DNA of 64,000 bases, from NCBI GenBank assembly GCA_963703855.1, contig CAVPFW010000015.1, positions 186,001 to 250,000 of the forward strand, in the 5' to 3' direction. Below are positions 8,722 to 17,629 of the stretch, piece by piece; position 1 is the stretch's first letter; every line of letters begins with the position of its first letter. The DNA comes from AP-15 sp963703855 (GTDB lineage: Bacteria > Pseudomonadota > Alphaproteobacteria > ATCC43930 > CGMCC-115725). A program made the translations under genes and the position numbers. The notes beneath the pieces were generated by a model. The model made no database searches. It had not been told where the DNA came from and worked only from the letters and a program-made list of their open reading frames with translations.

Positions 8722-9924
8722 ATGGGTGAGCTCGTCTTCGACGGGTTGAAGGTGATCGACTGCGCGAGCTTTATCGCCGGGCCGGCGGCGGCGACGGTGA
8801 TGTCGGATTTCGGTGCCGCGGTGATCAAGATCGAGCCGCCGGGGGCGGGCGACCCCTATCGCCGGCGGGCGCAGCCGCCGATCGGGCCGGGCCTCGCCGG
8901 CAATCCCGGGTTTGTGCTCGACGGCCGCAACAAAAGGAGCCTCGCGCTCGACCTGCGTCGCCCGGAGGGGCAAGCGGTGCTGCGCCGGCTGGTCGCCGAT
9001 GCCGACGTGTTCATCACCAACTATCCGCCGCCGGTGCGCCGCCGGCTCGGGATCGCCTGGGAGGAGCTGACGCCGCTCAACCAGCGGCTGATCTACGCCT
9101 CGTTCACCGGCTACGGTGAAACCGGCCCCGAGGCCGACAAGCCCGGCTTCGACGCGACCGCGTGGTGGGCGCGCTCGGGGCTGATGCACTTGGTGCGCGC
9201 CGGCGAGGAGGCGGCACCCGCGCGCTCCCTGCCGGGGATGGGCGACCACCCCTCGGCGATGGGCACCTATGGCGCCATCGTCACCGCCCTCTATCAGCGC
9301 GAGCGCACCGGCCACGGCGCCTATGTCGGCTCGTCATTGCTCGCGAACGGGCTGTGGGCCAATGGCTGCTCGGTGCAGGCGGCATTGTGCGGCGAGAAGG
9401 TCGTGCCGCAGCCGCCGCGCGAGCGCGGGGTCAATGCATTGCGCATCCATTACCGCTGCCGCGACAACCGCTGGATTTTATTGTCGATCGCGGCCGACGA
9501 ATGGCGCTGGGAAAAGTTCAGAGCCTGCATGGGCTCAGACGCGCTCGACGATCCGCGCTATGCGACCGCGGCGTCGCGCGAGGCGCATGCCCGCGAGCTG
9601 ATCCCGATCCTCGACGCGGTCTTTGCCGCCAAGGACCAGGCCGAATGGCGCCGCATCCTCGACGACGCCGGGCTGATTTTCGGCATCGTCGCCGACATGG
9701 ACGAGATCCACGAGGACGCCCAGATCCTCGCCAGCGAGGCATTGGTGGCGTTCTCGGACGGCAGCTCCTTGACCGTCAACAGCCCGATATGGATTTCCGG
9801 CCAAGAAAAGGTGCCGCCCCGCCCCGCCCCCGCAATCGGCCAGCACAGCGGCGAAATCCTGCGCGAGGCCGGCTATCCCGAGGCCGAGATCCGCGCCCTG
9901 CGCGACGCCGGCGTGATCGGCTGA
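8722..9924 (+). CDS. CaiB/BaiF family CoA-transferase, catalytic Asp replaced
   Basis: 400-residue class III CoA-transferase. These enzymes move CoA between acyl groups via an enzyme-bound anhydride. Family landmarks: LVFDGLKVIDCASFIAGPAA at the N-terminus, VIKIEPPGAGDPYR, NKRSLALDLRRPEG, FTGYGETGPEADKPGFDATA and GDHPSAMGTYGAIVTALYQR. The segment that normally carries the catalytic Asp (as in SMQDAV of formyl-CoA transferase) reads SSLLANGLWANG here, so Ala208/Asn209 stand where Asp is expected; the other CoA-transferase in this window (56309) keeps it. Activity may therefore differ. GAGAGGGG precedes the ATG. No obvious operon partner; the substrate is unknown. Confidence 0.85.
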   Translation: MGELVFDGLKVIDCASFIAGPAAATVMSDFGAAVIKIEPPGAGDPYRRRAQPPIGPGLAGNPGFVLDGRNKRSLALDLRRPEGQAVLRRLVADADVFITNYPPPVRRRLGIAWEELTPLNQRLIYASFTGYGETGPEADKPGFDATAWWARSGLMHLVRAGEEAAPARSLPGMGDHPSAMGTYGAIVTALYQRERTGHGAYVGSSLLANGLWANGCSVQAALCGEKVVPQPPRERGVNALRIHYRCRDNRWILLSIAADEWRWEKFRACMGSDALDDPRYATAASREAHARELIPILDAVFAAKDQAEWRRILDDAGLIFGIVADMDEIHEDAQILASEALVAFSDGSSLTVNSPIWISGQEKVPPRPAPAIGQHSGEILREAGYPEAEIRALRDAGVIG

Positions 9925-9939
9925 GGTCGCGGAGAGCGT

Positions 9940-10701
9940 TCAGGAAGTTCTGCTGGCTGGCGGTAGCTTACCCAGCGAGCTTAACAAAATGACCACGATC
10001 CAGCTCATGCATAGCATAAGTGGTGTGCCCGGCTCCGCGATAGTAGAAATCTCTGTCGACGTTCCCAAGAAATCGGACTCTGCGAAATCTTGGGCGCCGA
10101 CCTGTAGGATATCCTTGTAGTCAATCCGACCGGCCGCCAGAAACATGGTAGCGGGGCCAAGACCATCTGACACGGGGGCACTGCCAACCTGATCCAACGC
10201 CGTCCCATTCCCATTTTGCACCGGTCCGTTCGGCGGATCCGTCAGAAACGGGTGAAGCTCATCATCGTACTTCACGGCGGCAACGCCATTCGGTGGGCTG
10301 ACTGTCAACGTCCCCGCTACTTCGATTTGCTGAGTTACGTTGCCTGCAGGGTGATCCCAGTGCGCGAAAATATCCAGCTCTGCGTTGCGGACCTGTCCGG
10401 CGGCGTTGGCTTTGACATCGAGGCCTTTGGTAAGAAGGCCAAAACTCGCATTCTCGTCCAGGAAAATGAAACCAGTCCCTTCTCCAACTTGCGGAAAGAA
10501 CGATGGAAAATAAGTGTGCATATCGAAATCGAATTTTTTGCCGTCGGTAACGCTGTTCGTAAGGTCTTTCACCTGTTTGTCATCTGGGTTCTGAACGTTT
10601 GTCAGCAACAGAATTTGATCGATCACGAGAGCGTGGGCCGGGCTGACCACCATCAATACGGCGGAAAACATGACCGCGAGATATTCCGCCATTTTGTTCA
10701 T
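9940..10701 (-). CDS. Exported hypothetical protein with a degenerate PEP-CTERM-like tail
   Basis: 253 residues, not recognised as a known enzyme. Residues 1-25 form a signal peptide (MNKMAEYLAVMFSAVLMVVS, cleavage probably after AHA). The mature part is rich in Asp, Asn and Gly with no catalytic motif noticed. The end reads AEPGTPLMLCMSWIVVILLS then GKLPPASRTS: a Pro-rich turn, one hydrophobic stretch and weak basic residues, which resembles a PEP-CTERM sorting signal but is atypical. GGGGGG before the ATG could serve as ribosome binding site. Base composition is visibly lower in GC than in neighbouring genes, suggesting transfer or weak selection. No sorting transpeptidase (EpsH/Xrt) is in the window. 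Confidence 0.6.
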   Translation of the reverse strand: MNKMAEYLAVMFSAVLMVVSPAHALVIDQILLLTNVQNPDDKQVKDLTNSVTDGKKFDFDMHTYFPSFFPQVGEGTGFIFLDENASFGLLTKGLDVKANAAGQVRNAELDIFAHWDHPAGNVTQQIEVAGTLTVSPPNGVAAVKYDDELHPFLTDPPNGPVQNGNGTALDQVGSAPVSDGLGPATMFLAAGRIDYKDILQVGAQDFAESDFLGTSTEISTIAEPGTPLMLCMSWIVVILLSSLGKLPPASRTS

Positions 10702-11000
10702 CGTGCGTCCCCCCCTTTGCACGGCTTCGAGCAACAAGAGGATAAGGCACGAGGCATTGCCGGCGCAATGGACAGAGACTCCGCGACGCCAACCAGAGGT
10801 GTGGACAGCGCTGCTGGTCATGCCGGCCGGCGGATTCCCCGCTCGGGTCGAGAGGGTATGGAGATCGGCGGCGGGCGAAGGCGCCGGGCGATCATCCGCC
10901 CCCAGGCCGCGCCCGGCCGCGCCGTGCCGCGCGCGGCACGGCGCCGCCGGGGTGATCGCCTGAGGCTGCCCAGGCGGCCACCACGGCAGTCGCGGGCTCG

Positions 11001-13004
11001 TTACGATTTGGGGAACTTGAACAGATCCGTCAGATCGCCGATCGCCGGCCGATTGGTCGGCTTGTAGGGGTCGGCCCCGGCCATCGGGTTCGGCAGATTG
11101 TCGCGGCTTCGTCCGGTGATCGGCGGGACGTTCCAGTTCGCCTCGATGAACTTCAGGACCGAGACGTGATCGGCGTAGGTATGCGAAATGTGCCCGCCTT
11201 TGCTGTACGGAGAAACCACGATCATCGGAATGCGTGTCCCGTCGCCGAAATAGTCGAGCTGCTGCACATAGCCCAAATCGTAGTACCCGCCGCCTTCATC
11301 CATGGTGATCAAGATCGCCGTGTTGGCCCACAGCGTCTTGTTCGCCTTGGTCATGTCGACGATTTTTTTGACGAAGCCTTCGAGCAGATCGAGCTTCGAC
11401 GACGCCGGGTGACCATCGAGATAGCCGCTCGGCTTGACGAACGACACCGCCGGCAGATTGCCGCTCATCAGGTCGGCGTAGAGATCGAGGGTGTCCTTCA
11501 GCGCCGCGTCCCGCACCTTGCCGTTGGTCATGATCGAGGTCGAGTACTGGAAGAAATTGCAGATGTTGCAGTACGTATTGTCGGGGGTGACGTAATTATT
11601 GTAAGGGTTGGCGAGGTAGGCATTGAACTGGTCGCCGAAATAGGCGAACGACACGCCCTTTTTCAACAGAGCGTCGCCGATGTTTCTGACGCTCGATGGC
11701 GGAACGGTAAACACGGTATTTTCCGGATTACGGATATCGTCATAAGCGCTGGTGCCGTCGCCGTAATAGCCCGGATTATAATTGTTGAGCAGGTAATAAC
11801 GCCCATTTTGGCAATTCGCCTTGACCTTGATCGATTTCAGATAGTTGACGATGGCCGTGACGCCCGGCTGGGTGGTATCGGCGCACATCGTGTAGCTGCC
11901 GCCGCCATAGGAGGGCGAGCCGAAGGAGCCGCCGCCATAGCCGTCCTCGGCGTACCAGTTGTTGGTGTTCTTCAGCGGGTTCGGATTTTCGATCTCGTCG
12001 ACGACCCCGGCGTTCGGGCTGCCCTTGGCGACGAGCTGGTTGTGGGGCGGCGCGAGGGGGTCGCCCTTGCCGTCGCTGAACCAGATCGCGTCGCCGGTGC
12101 CGAGCATGATGTGGTTCGCGCCGGTGCCGCCGCTCGCCGCCTGATGGTAGTTGTCGCTGATCGCATAGGTGTCGGCGAGCTTCTTGAAATAGGGCACGTC
12201 GCCTTGCTGGACGTTGTAGAAGCCCATCGCCGTGGCGCCCTCTTTATAGGTAAAGCCCGCCGGCGGCGGCTTGCCGTTGCTGCCGGCGCCGACCGTCGCC
12301 TCGACCCACGGAAACAGGTCGTTCCGGCAACCCTCGGGGGCGCTGCAGTCGAGCTGCTGCCACATCTGGTAAAAGCGATGCACCGGGCTTTCGGCGTAGG
12401 CGTCATAGGCGACCCCCGGGGTCAGCTGGTAGGGGCCGGGCGGCAGGCTGTTGACGTTGTTGCCGTCATAGGTGATCCGCACGTCCGGCTTGCCGATCAG
12501 CGACGGCGGAACCGCGCCGGTGGTCAGATATCTGTAATAGCCCGGCGGCAGCCCGTTCTCGTAGGTCAGCGCCTCCGCGACGGTCGAGAACGGCGGCGGG
12601 CCGCCGCCGGCCAATGGCGGCGGCAAGGTCTTGTATGGGGTCTTGTCGGGCGGGCTCAGCTGATAGAGCGTCCTGTCCTGCGCCTGAAACTGAGTGACGC
12701 TCGAATACTTCGGTCCCGGCGTGCCGTCGGCCTTGACGATCCCCTGCGACAGCAGGTTCAGCACGGTCTCGCCTTTGTTGACCGGCTTGTAGGTGGCGAA
12801 GATGTGATCGAAGCTGCGGTTTTCGCCGATGATGACGATGACGTGCTTGATCGGCGTCGCCGTCTTCCCATCGTTGACGCCGCCCGAGGCCGCTGCTGCG
12901 GCGAGCGGCGCCAGAGTGTTGATCGCCATCGCGTAGAGCGCCGCCGTGCACAAGAGCTTCGATCGGCGCGCTGAGCCGCCGCGCTGCAGAACCCCGCTTC
13001 GCAT
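11001..13004 (-). CDS. Secreted phosphoesterase, phospholipase C / acid phosphatase type
   Basis: 667-residue exported protein of the phosphoesterase family that includes bacterial non-haemolytic phospholipase C and AcpA-like acid phosphatases. The N-terminus has a long positive region and a hydrophobic core ending in LAAAAASG. Family motifs: HVIVIIGENRSFDHIFATY (metal- and nucleophile-bearing block), YAISDNYHQAASGGTGANHI, LITMDEGGGYYD and VVSPYSKGGHISHTYADHVS near the end. It probably hydrolyses phosphate esters outside the cytoplasm, releasing phosphate; this would suit an organism with the full Pho system found at 33102-40248, but no Pho box was seen upstream. GAAAGGGAC precedes the start. 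Large Gly- and Pro-rich insertions are typical for the family. Confidence 0.85.
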   Translation of the reverse strand: MRSGVLQRGGSARRSKLLCTAALYAMAINTLAPLAAAAASGGVNDGKTATPIKHVIVIIGENRSFDHIFATYKPVNKGETVLNLLSQGIVKADGTPGPKYSSVTQFQAQDRTLYQLSPPDKTPYKTLPPPLAGGGPPPFSTVAEALTYENGLPPGYYRYLTTGAVPPSLIGKPDVRITYDGNNVNSLPPGPYQLTPGVAYDAYAESPVHRFYQMWQQLDCSAPEGCRNDLFPWVEATVGAGSNGKPPPAGFTYKEGATAMGFYNVQQGDVPYFKKLADTYAISDNYHQAASGGTGANHIMLGTGDAIWFSDGKGDPLAPPHNQLVAKGSPNAGVVDEIENPNPLKNTNNWYAEDGYGGGSFGSPSYGGGSYTMCADTTQPGVTAIVNYLKSIKVKANCQNGRYYLLNNYNPGYYGDGTSAYDDIRNPENTVFTVPPSSVRNIGDALLKKGVSFAYFGDQFNAYLANPYNNYVTPDNTYCNICNFFQYSTSIMTNGKVRDAALKDTLDLYADLMSGNLPAVSFVKPSGYLDGHPASSKLDLLEGFVKKIVDMTKANKTLWANTAILITMDEGGGYYDLGYVQQLDYFGDGTRIPMIVVSPYSKGGHISHTYADHVSVLKFIEANWNVPPITGRSRDNLPNPMAGADPYKPTNRPAIGDLTDLFKFPKS

Positions 13005-13182
13005 GGTCCGTCCCTTTCGGTGAAATTTCCGACGCGCCGGGATCGTAGCCGTCGAAATTTACCGCGGGGTGACGATCGGGTGACGATCCCATGACTGCGC
13101 GATGCCGGGTTTTGGGACGCATCCGTTGGCTTGTCGGTGGCCCTGGAGCAGCGCAGCGCCCCTGCCCCGCCCCGGCGCTTGG

Positions 13183-13596
13183 TCAGTCGACGATCGCCAT
13201 GACCTCGATCTCGATCATGAAGTCGGGGCCGGCGAGGCGGCGCACCTCGACCGTCGTGCTGGTCGGCGTCGCCGCGCCGAAATAGCGCATCCGCATGTCG
13301 CCGTGCTTCGAGAACTCCTCGAAATCGGTGATGTAGGTGTTGGTCTTGACGATGTCGGCGAGGGTGGCGCCGGCCGCTTCGAGGCAGGTCTTGATGTTCT
13401 CGCCGACCTGCTGGATCTGGGCGCGCATGTCGCCCTTGCCCACGCAATTGCCGTCGGGGTCGCGGGCGAGCTGGCCGGCGAGAAAGATCATCCGCCCGCT
13501 GCCCGTGATCGTCACCACCTGCGAATAGGCGGGCTGACCCGCCATCATCCTGACATGGATGCCCTTTGGCTGAATCGTTTCACGCTTGATCGCCAT
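13183..13596 (-). CDS. RidA family protein (YjgF/UK114)
   Basis: 137-residue protein of the RidA superfamily, small trimeric proteins that often hydrolyse reactive enamine/imine intermediates. Seen: YSQVVTITGSGRMIFLAGQL, DMRAQIQQVGENIKTCLEAA, VKTNTYITDFEEF and PTSTTVEVRRLAGPDFMIEI, the standard order of family blocks. The conserved Arg of canonical RidA is present in VEVRRLAGP; the following block is FMIEIEV instead of the canonical CxVEIE form, so it may belong to one of the Rid subgroups without strict deaminase function. It stands alone, divergent from the luciferase-like gene at 13742, and may serve the same catabolic pathway (inference). Confidence 0.88.
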   Translation of the reverse strand: MAIKRETIQPKGIHVRMMAGQPAYSQVVTITGSGRMIFLAGQLARDPDGNCVGKGDMRAQIQQVGENIKTCLEAAGATLADIVKTNTYITDFEEFSKHGDMRMRYFGAATPTSTTVEVRRLAGPDFMIEIEVMAIVD

Positions 13597-13741
13597 CCTT
13601 GCCCCCTATTGCTCGCGCGCCGGCCGAGGCCTGCCCAAGTGAGGGGATGTTTCGCTCACCCGCGATCTTCGGCTAGCATCGCCGCGACGCCGTCTCTCGG
13701 GCCTTGCCCGCAGCAGCAGCGGTAACCCAAGCGAGGACCCG

Positions 13742-14944
13742 ATGTCACTGATCAATCTGCGCCACGGGATCTTTCTGCCGCCGTTCCATCCGATGGAGGA
13801 GAACCCGACCGCCTGCCTCGAGCGCGATCTCGAGCTGATGCAGTGGCTCGACCGGCTGGGCTATCACGAAGCCTGGATCGGCGAGCATCATTCGGCCGGG
13901 TTCGAGACCATCAGCTCGCCGGAGCTGTTCATCGCCGTCGCCGCCGAGCGCACCAAATTCATCCGCTTCGGCACCGGCGTCGTGTCCCTGCCCTATCACC
14001 ACCCGCTGATGACCGCGGACCGCATCGTCCAGCTCGACCACATGACCCGCGGCCGGGTCATGTTCGGGGTGGGTCCCGGGCTGCTCGCTTCGGACGCGAT
14101 CATGCTCGGCATCGACCCGATGACCCAGCGCGACCGCATGGCCGAGGGGCTCGACGTGATCCTGCGCCTGTTCCGGGGCGAGGTCGTGACCGAAAAGACC
14201 GACTGGTACACGCTCGTCAACGCGCGGCTGCACCTGCCGCCTTATACCAAGCCCCATCCCGAGGTCGCGGTGGTCAGCGCGGTGACGCCGTCGGGCGGGC
14301 GGCTCGCCGGCAAACACGATCTCTCGATGATCTGCATCTCTGCGACCAACCCGTTCGGCTACGACGCGCTCGCCTCGAACTGGCAGATCGCCTGCGACAT
14401 CGCGGCCGAGCACGGGCGAACCATGGACCCCGCGCGGCTGCGCCTGGTCGGGCCGATCCACATCGCCGAGACCCGCGACAAGGCGTGGGCCAATGCGCGC
14501 TTCGGCTTCGAGCGCTATCTGGGCTACTCCAACAACAACCAGCGCCGCTTCAACGTCCCCGCCGGCCAGGACCCGCTCGAATGGTTCGTCGACAACAAGT
14601 TCGGCATGGTCGGCACCCCCGACGACGCGATCGCGCTGATCGAGCGGCTTTATGAAAAGCAGGGCACCTTCGGCGTGTTCCTGCAGCAGGCCCACAATTG
14701 GGCCGATTGGGAGGAAACCAAGCGCTCCTACGAGCTCTACCAGCGCTTTGTGATGCCGCATTTCAGCCGCGACAACGCGCCCCGCATCGCCTCCTACGAG
14801 TGGTGCGGCGACAACCGCGACGATTTCGGCGCCAGGCGCCAGGCCGCGGCCCGCGCCATGTTCGACAAGCACGAAGCCGAGCAGGCCGCCGCCCGCGACG
14901 CGGCACCGTCGAACCGCCCCGCCCGCGGCCGCGAAGCCTGGTAG
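13742..14944 (+). CDS. LLM class flavin-dependent oxidoreductase (luciferase-like monooxygenase)
   Basis: 400-residue TIM-barrel flavin enzyme that uses reduced FMN made elsewhere. Family features: LMQWLDRLGYHEAWIGEHHS, ISSPELFIAVAAERTKFIRF, FGTGVVSLPYHHPLMTADRI, LDHMTRGRVMFGVGPGLLAS and PHPEVAVVSAVTPSGGRLAG. The ATG follows GAGGACCCG. It diverges from the RidA gene. Its closest functional class (alkanal monooxygenase-like) cannot be refined without searches. A second family member lies at 49647. The C-terminal 30 residues are Ala- and Arg-rich and probably disordered. Confidence 0.88.
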   Translation: MSLINLRHGIFLPPFHPMEENPTACLERDLELMQWLDRLGYHEAWIGEHHSAGFETISSPELFIAVAAERTKFIRFGTGVVSLPYHHPLMTADRIVQLDHMTRGRVMFGVGPGLLASDAIMLGIDPMTQRDRMAEGLDVILRLFRGEVVTEKTDWYTLVNARLHLPPYTKPHPEVAVVSAVTPSGGRLAGKHDLSMICISATNPFGYDALASNWQIACDIAAEHGRTMDPARLRLVGPIHIAETRDKAWANARFGFERYLGYSNNNQRRFNVPAGQDPLEWFVDNKFGMVGTPDDAIALIERLYEKQGTFGVFLQQAHNWADWEETKRSYELYQRFVMPHFSRDNAPRIASYEWCGDNRDDFGARRQAAARAMFDKHEAEQAAARDAAPSNRPARGREAW

Positions 14945-14977
14945 CCGTTGGGCGCTGGCCGGCGTGGCTCACGCCGG

Positions 14978-15045
14978 CGGCGGCATCCTCGGCTGACCGG
15001 GAGCGCTTGTGTCCCGCCCGCATGCGGGCGGGGCCCGCGGTCCGG
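14978..15045 (+). repeat. Palindromic repeat (CTGACCGGGA...CCCGCGGTCCG family), partial copy
   Basis: GGCGGCATCCTCGG is followed by CTGACCGGGAGCGC, a perfect 20-bp palindrome at 15013-15032 (CCCGCCCGCATGCGGGCGGG) and CCCGCGGTCCG. The same modules occur at 16405-16486 and, reversed and doubled, at 29502-29690. Compared with those, the middle 'coding-like' module is mostly missing here. Confidence 0.65.
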
Positions 15046-15150
15046 CCGGATTTAGGGCTTCCTCCGGTAATTCGCGAGACAGCCGTACCACGCCTGTGGC
15101 AAAATTATGTCCGGACGAAGAAGCCGGATCACATTTTGGGAGGTATTGCA

Positions 15151-16392
15151 GTGGCGAAGAATCCGTATTTCGGATGCCGGTCGGGTGTGGTTGTCGTCGC
15201 GCTGTCGGCGGCGCTGCTCGTCGGCGCCGGCGAGCCTCGCGCCGCGGGGCTATCCTGCGCCGGGCTGCCGGCGGCGGGTGTGGTGACCTCGAACCCGATT
15301 TCATGCACGGTCACTTGCCCAAGCGGCACGGTGGCCTCGGCGGTCGCGCTGAAGCCGCGAACCACGAGTCGGCTGACGATTACGATAAAGGGGATTTGCG
15401 TCGAATCCGTCGATAACGTCCCCGGCGGCGTTACCTTGCAGGCCGGGCCGTCGGGCGCCACCCTGCAGGCTCCCAAATCGACGACCGACCCGGTGCTCGG
15501 CATCAGTGGCACCGGCGTCGACATCACCAACCTGACGATATCGGGCGGGGTTAATGCATTGCGCGGGCGTTCGGGCTCCGCGTTCACCGGGACCAATCTG
15601 GTGGTCGAGAAAGCCTCGAACGCCGACGTTCTGCTCAATCATTCGGTCGTCACGCTGAATACCTCGACGATCGAGAACTCCGCCGGCAACGGGATCGACG
15701 CAAATTGGGGCAGCACCGTGTTCCTGAATGGCGGCACCGTGCGGCAGAACGCAGGCTACGGCGCTAATTTCGGGTCGGATGCCAGTCTTGACGTGTTCGG
15801 CGGCGCGGTCCTGCAGAACAACCGCGTGGCCGGCGCGCAGGCCCTTGACGGCGGAACGGTACTTATCAGTCACGGCATCGTCGAGAAAAACGCCACCGCC
15901 ATTGGCGGCGTGGCGGGATTGCTGACCGGCCACGGCGGGCACGTGCGGCTCACGGGAAGCGGCACTAGTGTTGTGGGCAACGGCGGCGATGAAATCCTCG
16001 TGCAAGGCAGCGGTACTGCGGAGGTGGATACCGACCCCGTGATTGCCAACAATGTGAGCCACGGCATCGCGTTGATCAATGGCGGCAGCGTCAAGGTGCG
16101 GATCGGGGCCGTTATCCAGGGGAACGGGGGCAACGGAATTTATATCGAAAGCGGCAACCTGGTGGTGGGGGATGGAAATGGGCCGGCAACCATAAAGAAT
16201 AACAAGCAAAATGGCATCTTTATGCGCACCAACAGCGTCGCGAGCTTCGGCAATGCGGGCAACAAGATCATCAACAACACCGGCTGGGGGATTTTCTGCA
16301 CCGGGTCGCCGTCGAACCCGCTGATCTTCGGCACTATCGGGACGGTTTCCGGCAACGGAAAGGGGCAGATCTCTTGCAAAGTTTCCCCCTGA
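15151..16392 (+). CDS. Secreted right-handed parallel beta-helix protein
   Basis: 413-residue exported protein. GTG at 15151 follows GGGAGG; the N-terminus (about residues 1-31) is a signal peptide with core GVVVVALSAALLVGAGEP ending AAG. The rest is made of short repeated strands rich in Asn and Gly, for example TIENSAGNGIDAN, TVRQNAGYGANFG, VLQNNRVAGAQAL, IQGNGGNGIYIESG and TIKNNKQNGIFMR, the pattern of NosD- or pectate-lyase-like beta-helices. Four Cys near the N-terminus (CAGL, SCTVTCPSG) may form disulfides. No catalytic residues of polysaccharide lyases were recognised, so binding or structural function is as likely as enzymatic. No operon partner. Confidence 0.75.
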   Translation: MAKNPYFGCRSGVVVVALSAALLVGAGEPRAAGLSCAGLPAAGVVTSNPISCTVTCPSGTVASAVALKPRTTSRLTITIKGICVESVDNVPGGVTLQAGPSGATLQAPKSTTDPVLGISGTGVDITNLTISGGVNALRGRSGSAFTGTNLVVEKASNADVLLNHSVVTLNTSTIENSAGNGIDANWGSTVFLNGGTVRQNAGYGANFGSDASLDVFGGAVLQNNRVAGAQALDGGTVLISHGIVEKNATAIGGVAGLLTGHGGHVRLTGSGTSVVGNGGDEILVQGSGTAEVDTDPVIANNVSHGIALINGGSVKVRIGAVIQGNGGNGIYIESGNLVVGDGNGPATIKNNKQNGIFMRTNSVASFGNAGNKIINNTGWGIFCTGSPSNPLIFGTIGTVSGNGKGQISCKVSP

Positions 16393-16404
16393 GCAACGAG
16401 CGTG

Positions 16405-16486
16405 CCGGCCGCGGCATCTTCGAAAGCTGGGTGATCGCGACCCGCTTCCCGATCAGCTGACCGGGACCGCCCGCGGTCCGGCAGCA
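16405..16486 (+). repeat. Composite palindromic repeat with orphan 'GRGIFESWVIATRFPIS' reading frame
   Basis: The module at 16407-16454 reads in frame as GRGIFESWVIATRFPIS followed by a stop, nearly the same as the last residues of the spermidine synthase-like protein at 29636. It is followed by CTGACCGGGA and CCCGCGGTCCG. No start or upstream coding sequence belongs to it, so it is a repeat rather than a gene. Confidence 0.65.
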
Positions 16487-16494
16487 GAATGCGA

Positions 16495-17554
16495 CTATCC
16501 GGCCTGCTCGACCGCCTCCTCGAAGGCGGCGAGGGTCTTTTCGATCGCGTCCTGCGGCAGGTCGCGGGTGATGAACACCATGCGGGTGCGGTGGTCGTCG
16601 CTCGGCCATTCCTTCAGCAGCACCGGCGGGTGAAACAGGTGCTGCACGCCGTGCACGACGACCGGCTCGCCCGGCCGGTCGCTGAGCGCCACGATCGCCT
16701 TCAGCCGCAAGAGATCGTCGCCGCGCATCGTCGCCAGCGCGTCGAGCCAGGTCGACAATGCCGCCCACGAGATCGGCCGCTCGCGGGTGATGCAAAAGGC
16801 GCGGATATGGTCGTCATGGCGGTTTACGTCGTGATGCTCGTGCTCGTCGTCATGCGCCTCACTCGCCGCGAAGGCTTCGTCGCGCAGCCAGCGCTGCACG
16901 TCGACGCTCTTCGACTGCGGGTCGTAGAAGCCGAGATTGAACAACAACGCCGGATCGACCGCACCCTGCGCCACCTCGACCACCGGGGCGCTGGGATTGA
17001 GGGCGGCGAGCCGCGCCTGCAGCGCCGCCGCGGTTGCGGGATCGGCGAGATCGGTCTTGGTCAGCAGCAGCCGGTCGGCGACCGCGGCCTGCTTGACCGC
17101 CTCGGGCTGACGGTCGAGGGTGCCGGCGCCGTTGACCGCGTCGACCGTCGCCACCACCCCGTCGAGGGTGTAGCGCGCCGCCACCAGCGGGTCCGAGATC
17201 AGGGTGTGCAGGATCGGCGCCGGATCGGCGAGCCCGGTCGTCTCGATCACCACGCGCGTGAAATGCGGCACCTTGCCATTTGCGCGGCCGACGAAAAGGT
17301 TCAGCAAGGTGTCGACAATGTCGCCGCGCACGGTGCAGCACAGGCAGCCGCTGTTGAGCAGCACGACATCGTCGGTCGCGCTTCTCGACCAGCAGATGGT
17401 CGATGCCGATCTCGCCGAATTCGTTGACGATGACCGCGGTCGCGGCCATCTCCGGCTGCTTCAGCACATGGTTCAGGACGGTGGTCTTGCCGCTGCCGAG
17501 AAACCCGGTCAGCAACGTCACCGGGATCAGCGGCGAGGGTTCGGTCGAATTCAT
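16495..17554 (-). CDS. CobW/G3E family GTP-binding metallochaperone, one-base frameshift
   Basis: About 353 residues after correction. The N-terminus (MNSTEPSPLIPVTLLTGFLG) leads into the P-loop GFLGSGKTTVLNHVL and VNEFGEIGIDHLLVEK; the continuation in another frame gives DDVVLLNSGCLCCTVRGD with the CxCC metal motif, then VVIETTGLADPAPIL and LLTKTDLAD (GTP-binding). A His-rich stretch, EAHDDEHEHHDVNRHDD, precedes the CobW C-terminal domain. The family inserts or carries zinc or cobalt using GTP. One extra base near 17380-17384 (after LLVEK) breaks the frame; removing it gives a normal protein. It follows the RNase Z gene on the same strand (75-bp gap). Confidence 0.85.
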
Positions 17555-17629
17555 CGCGCGGCATGCTCCGCTGTGATCGCCCGGCGATTGTCGAGCAAAT
17601 CCCCGCAGCGGTCGAGCTTGGCGGCGAGG

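Noticed and set aside
11166..12974. Long plus-strand frame opposite the secreted phosphoesterase
   Set aside because: Low-complexity translation with no motif; the opposite strand encodes clear phosphoesterase blocks.
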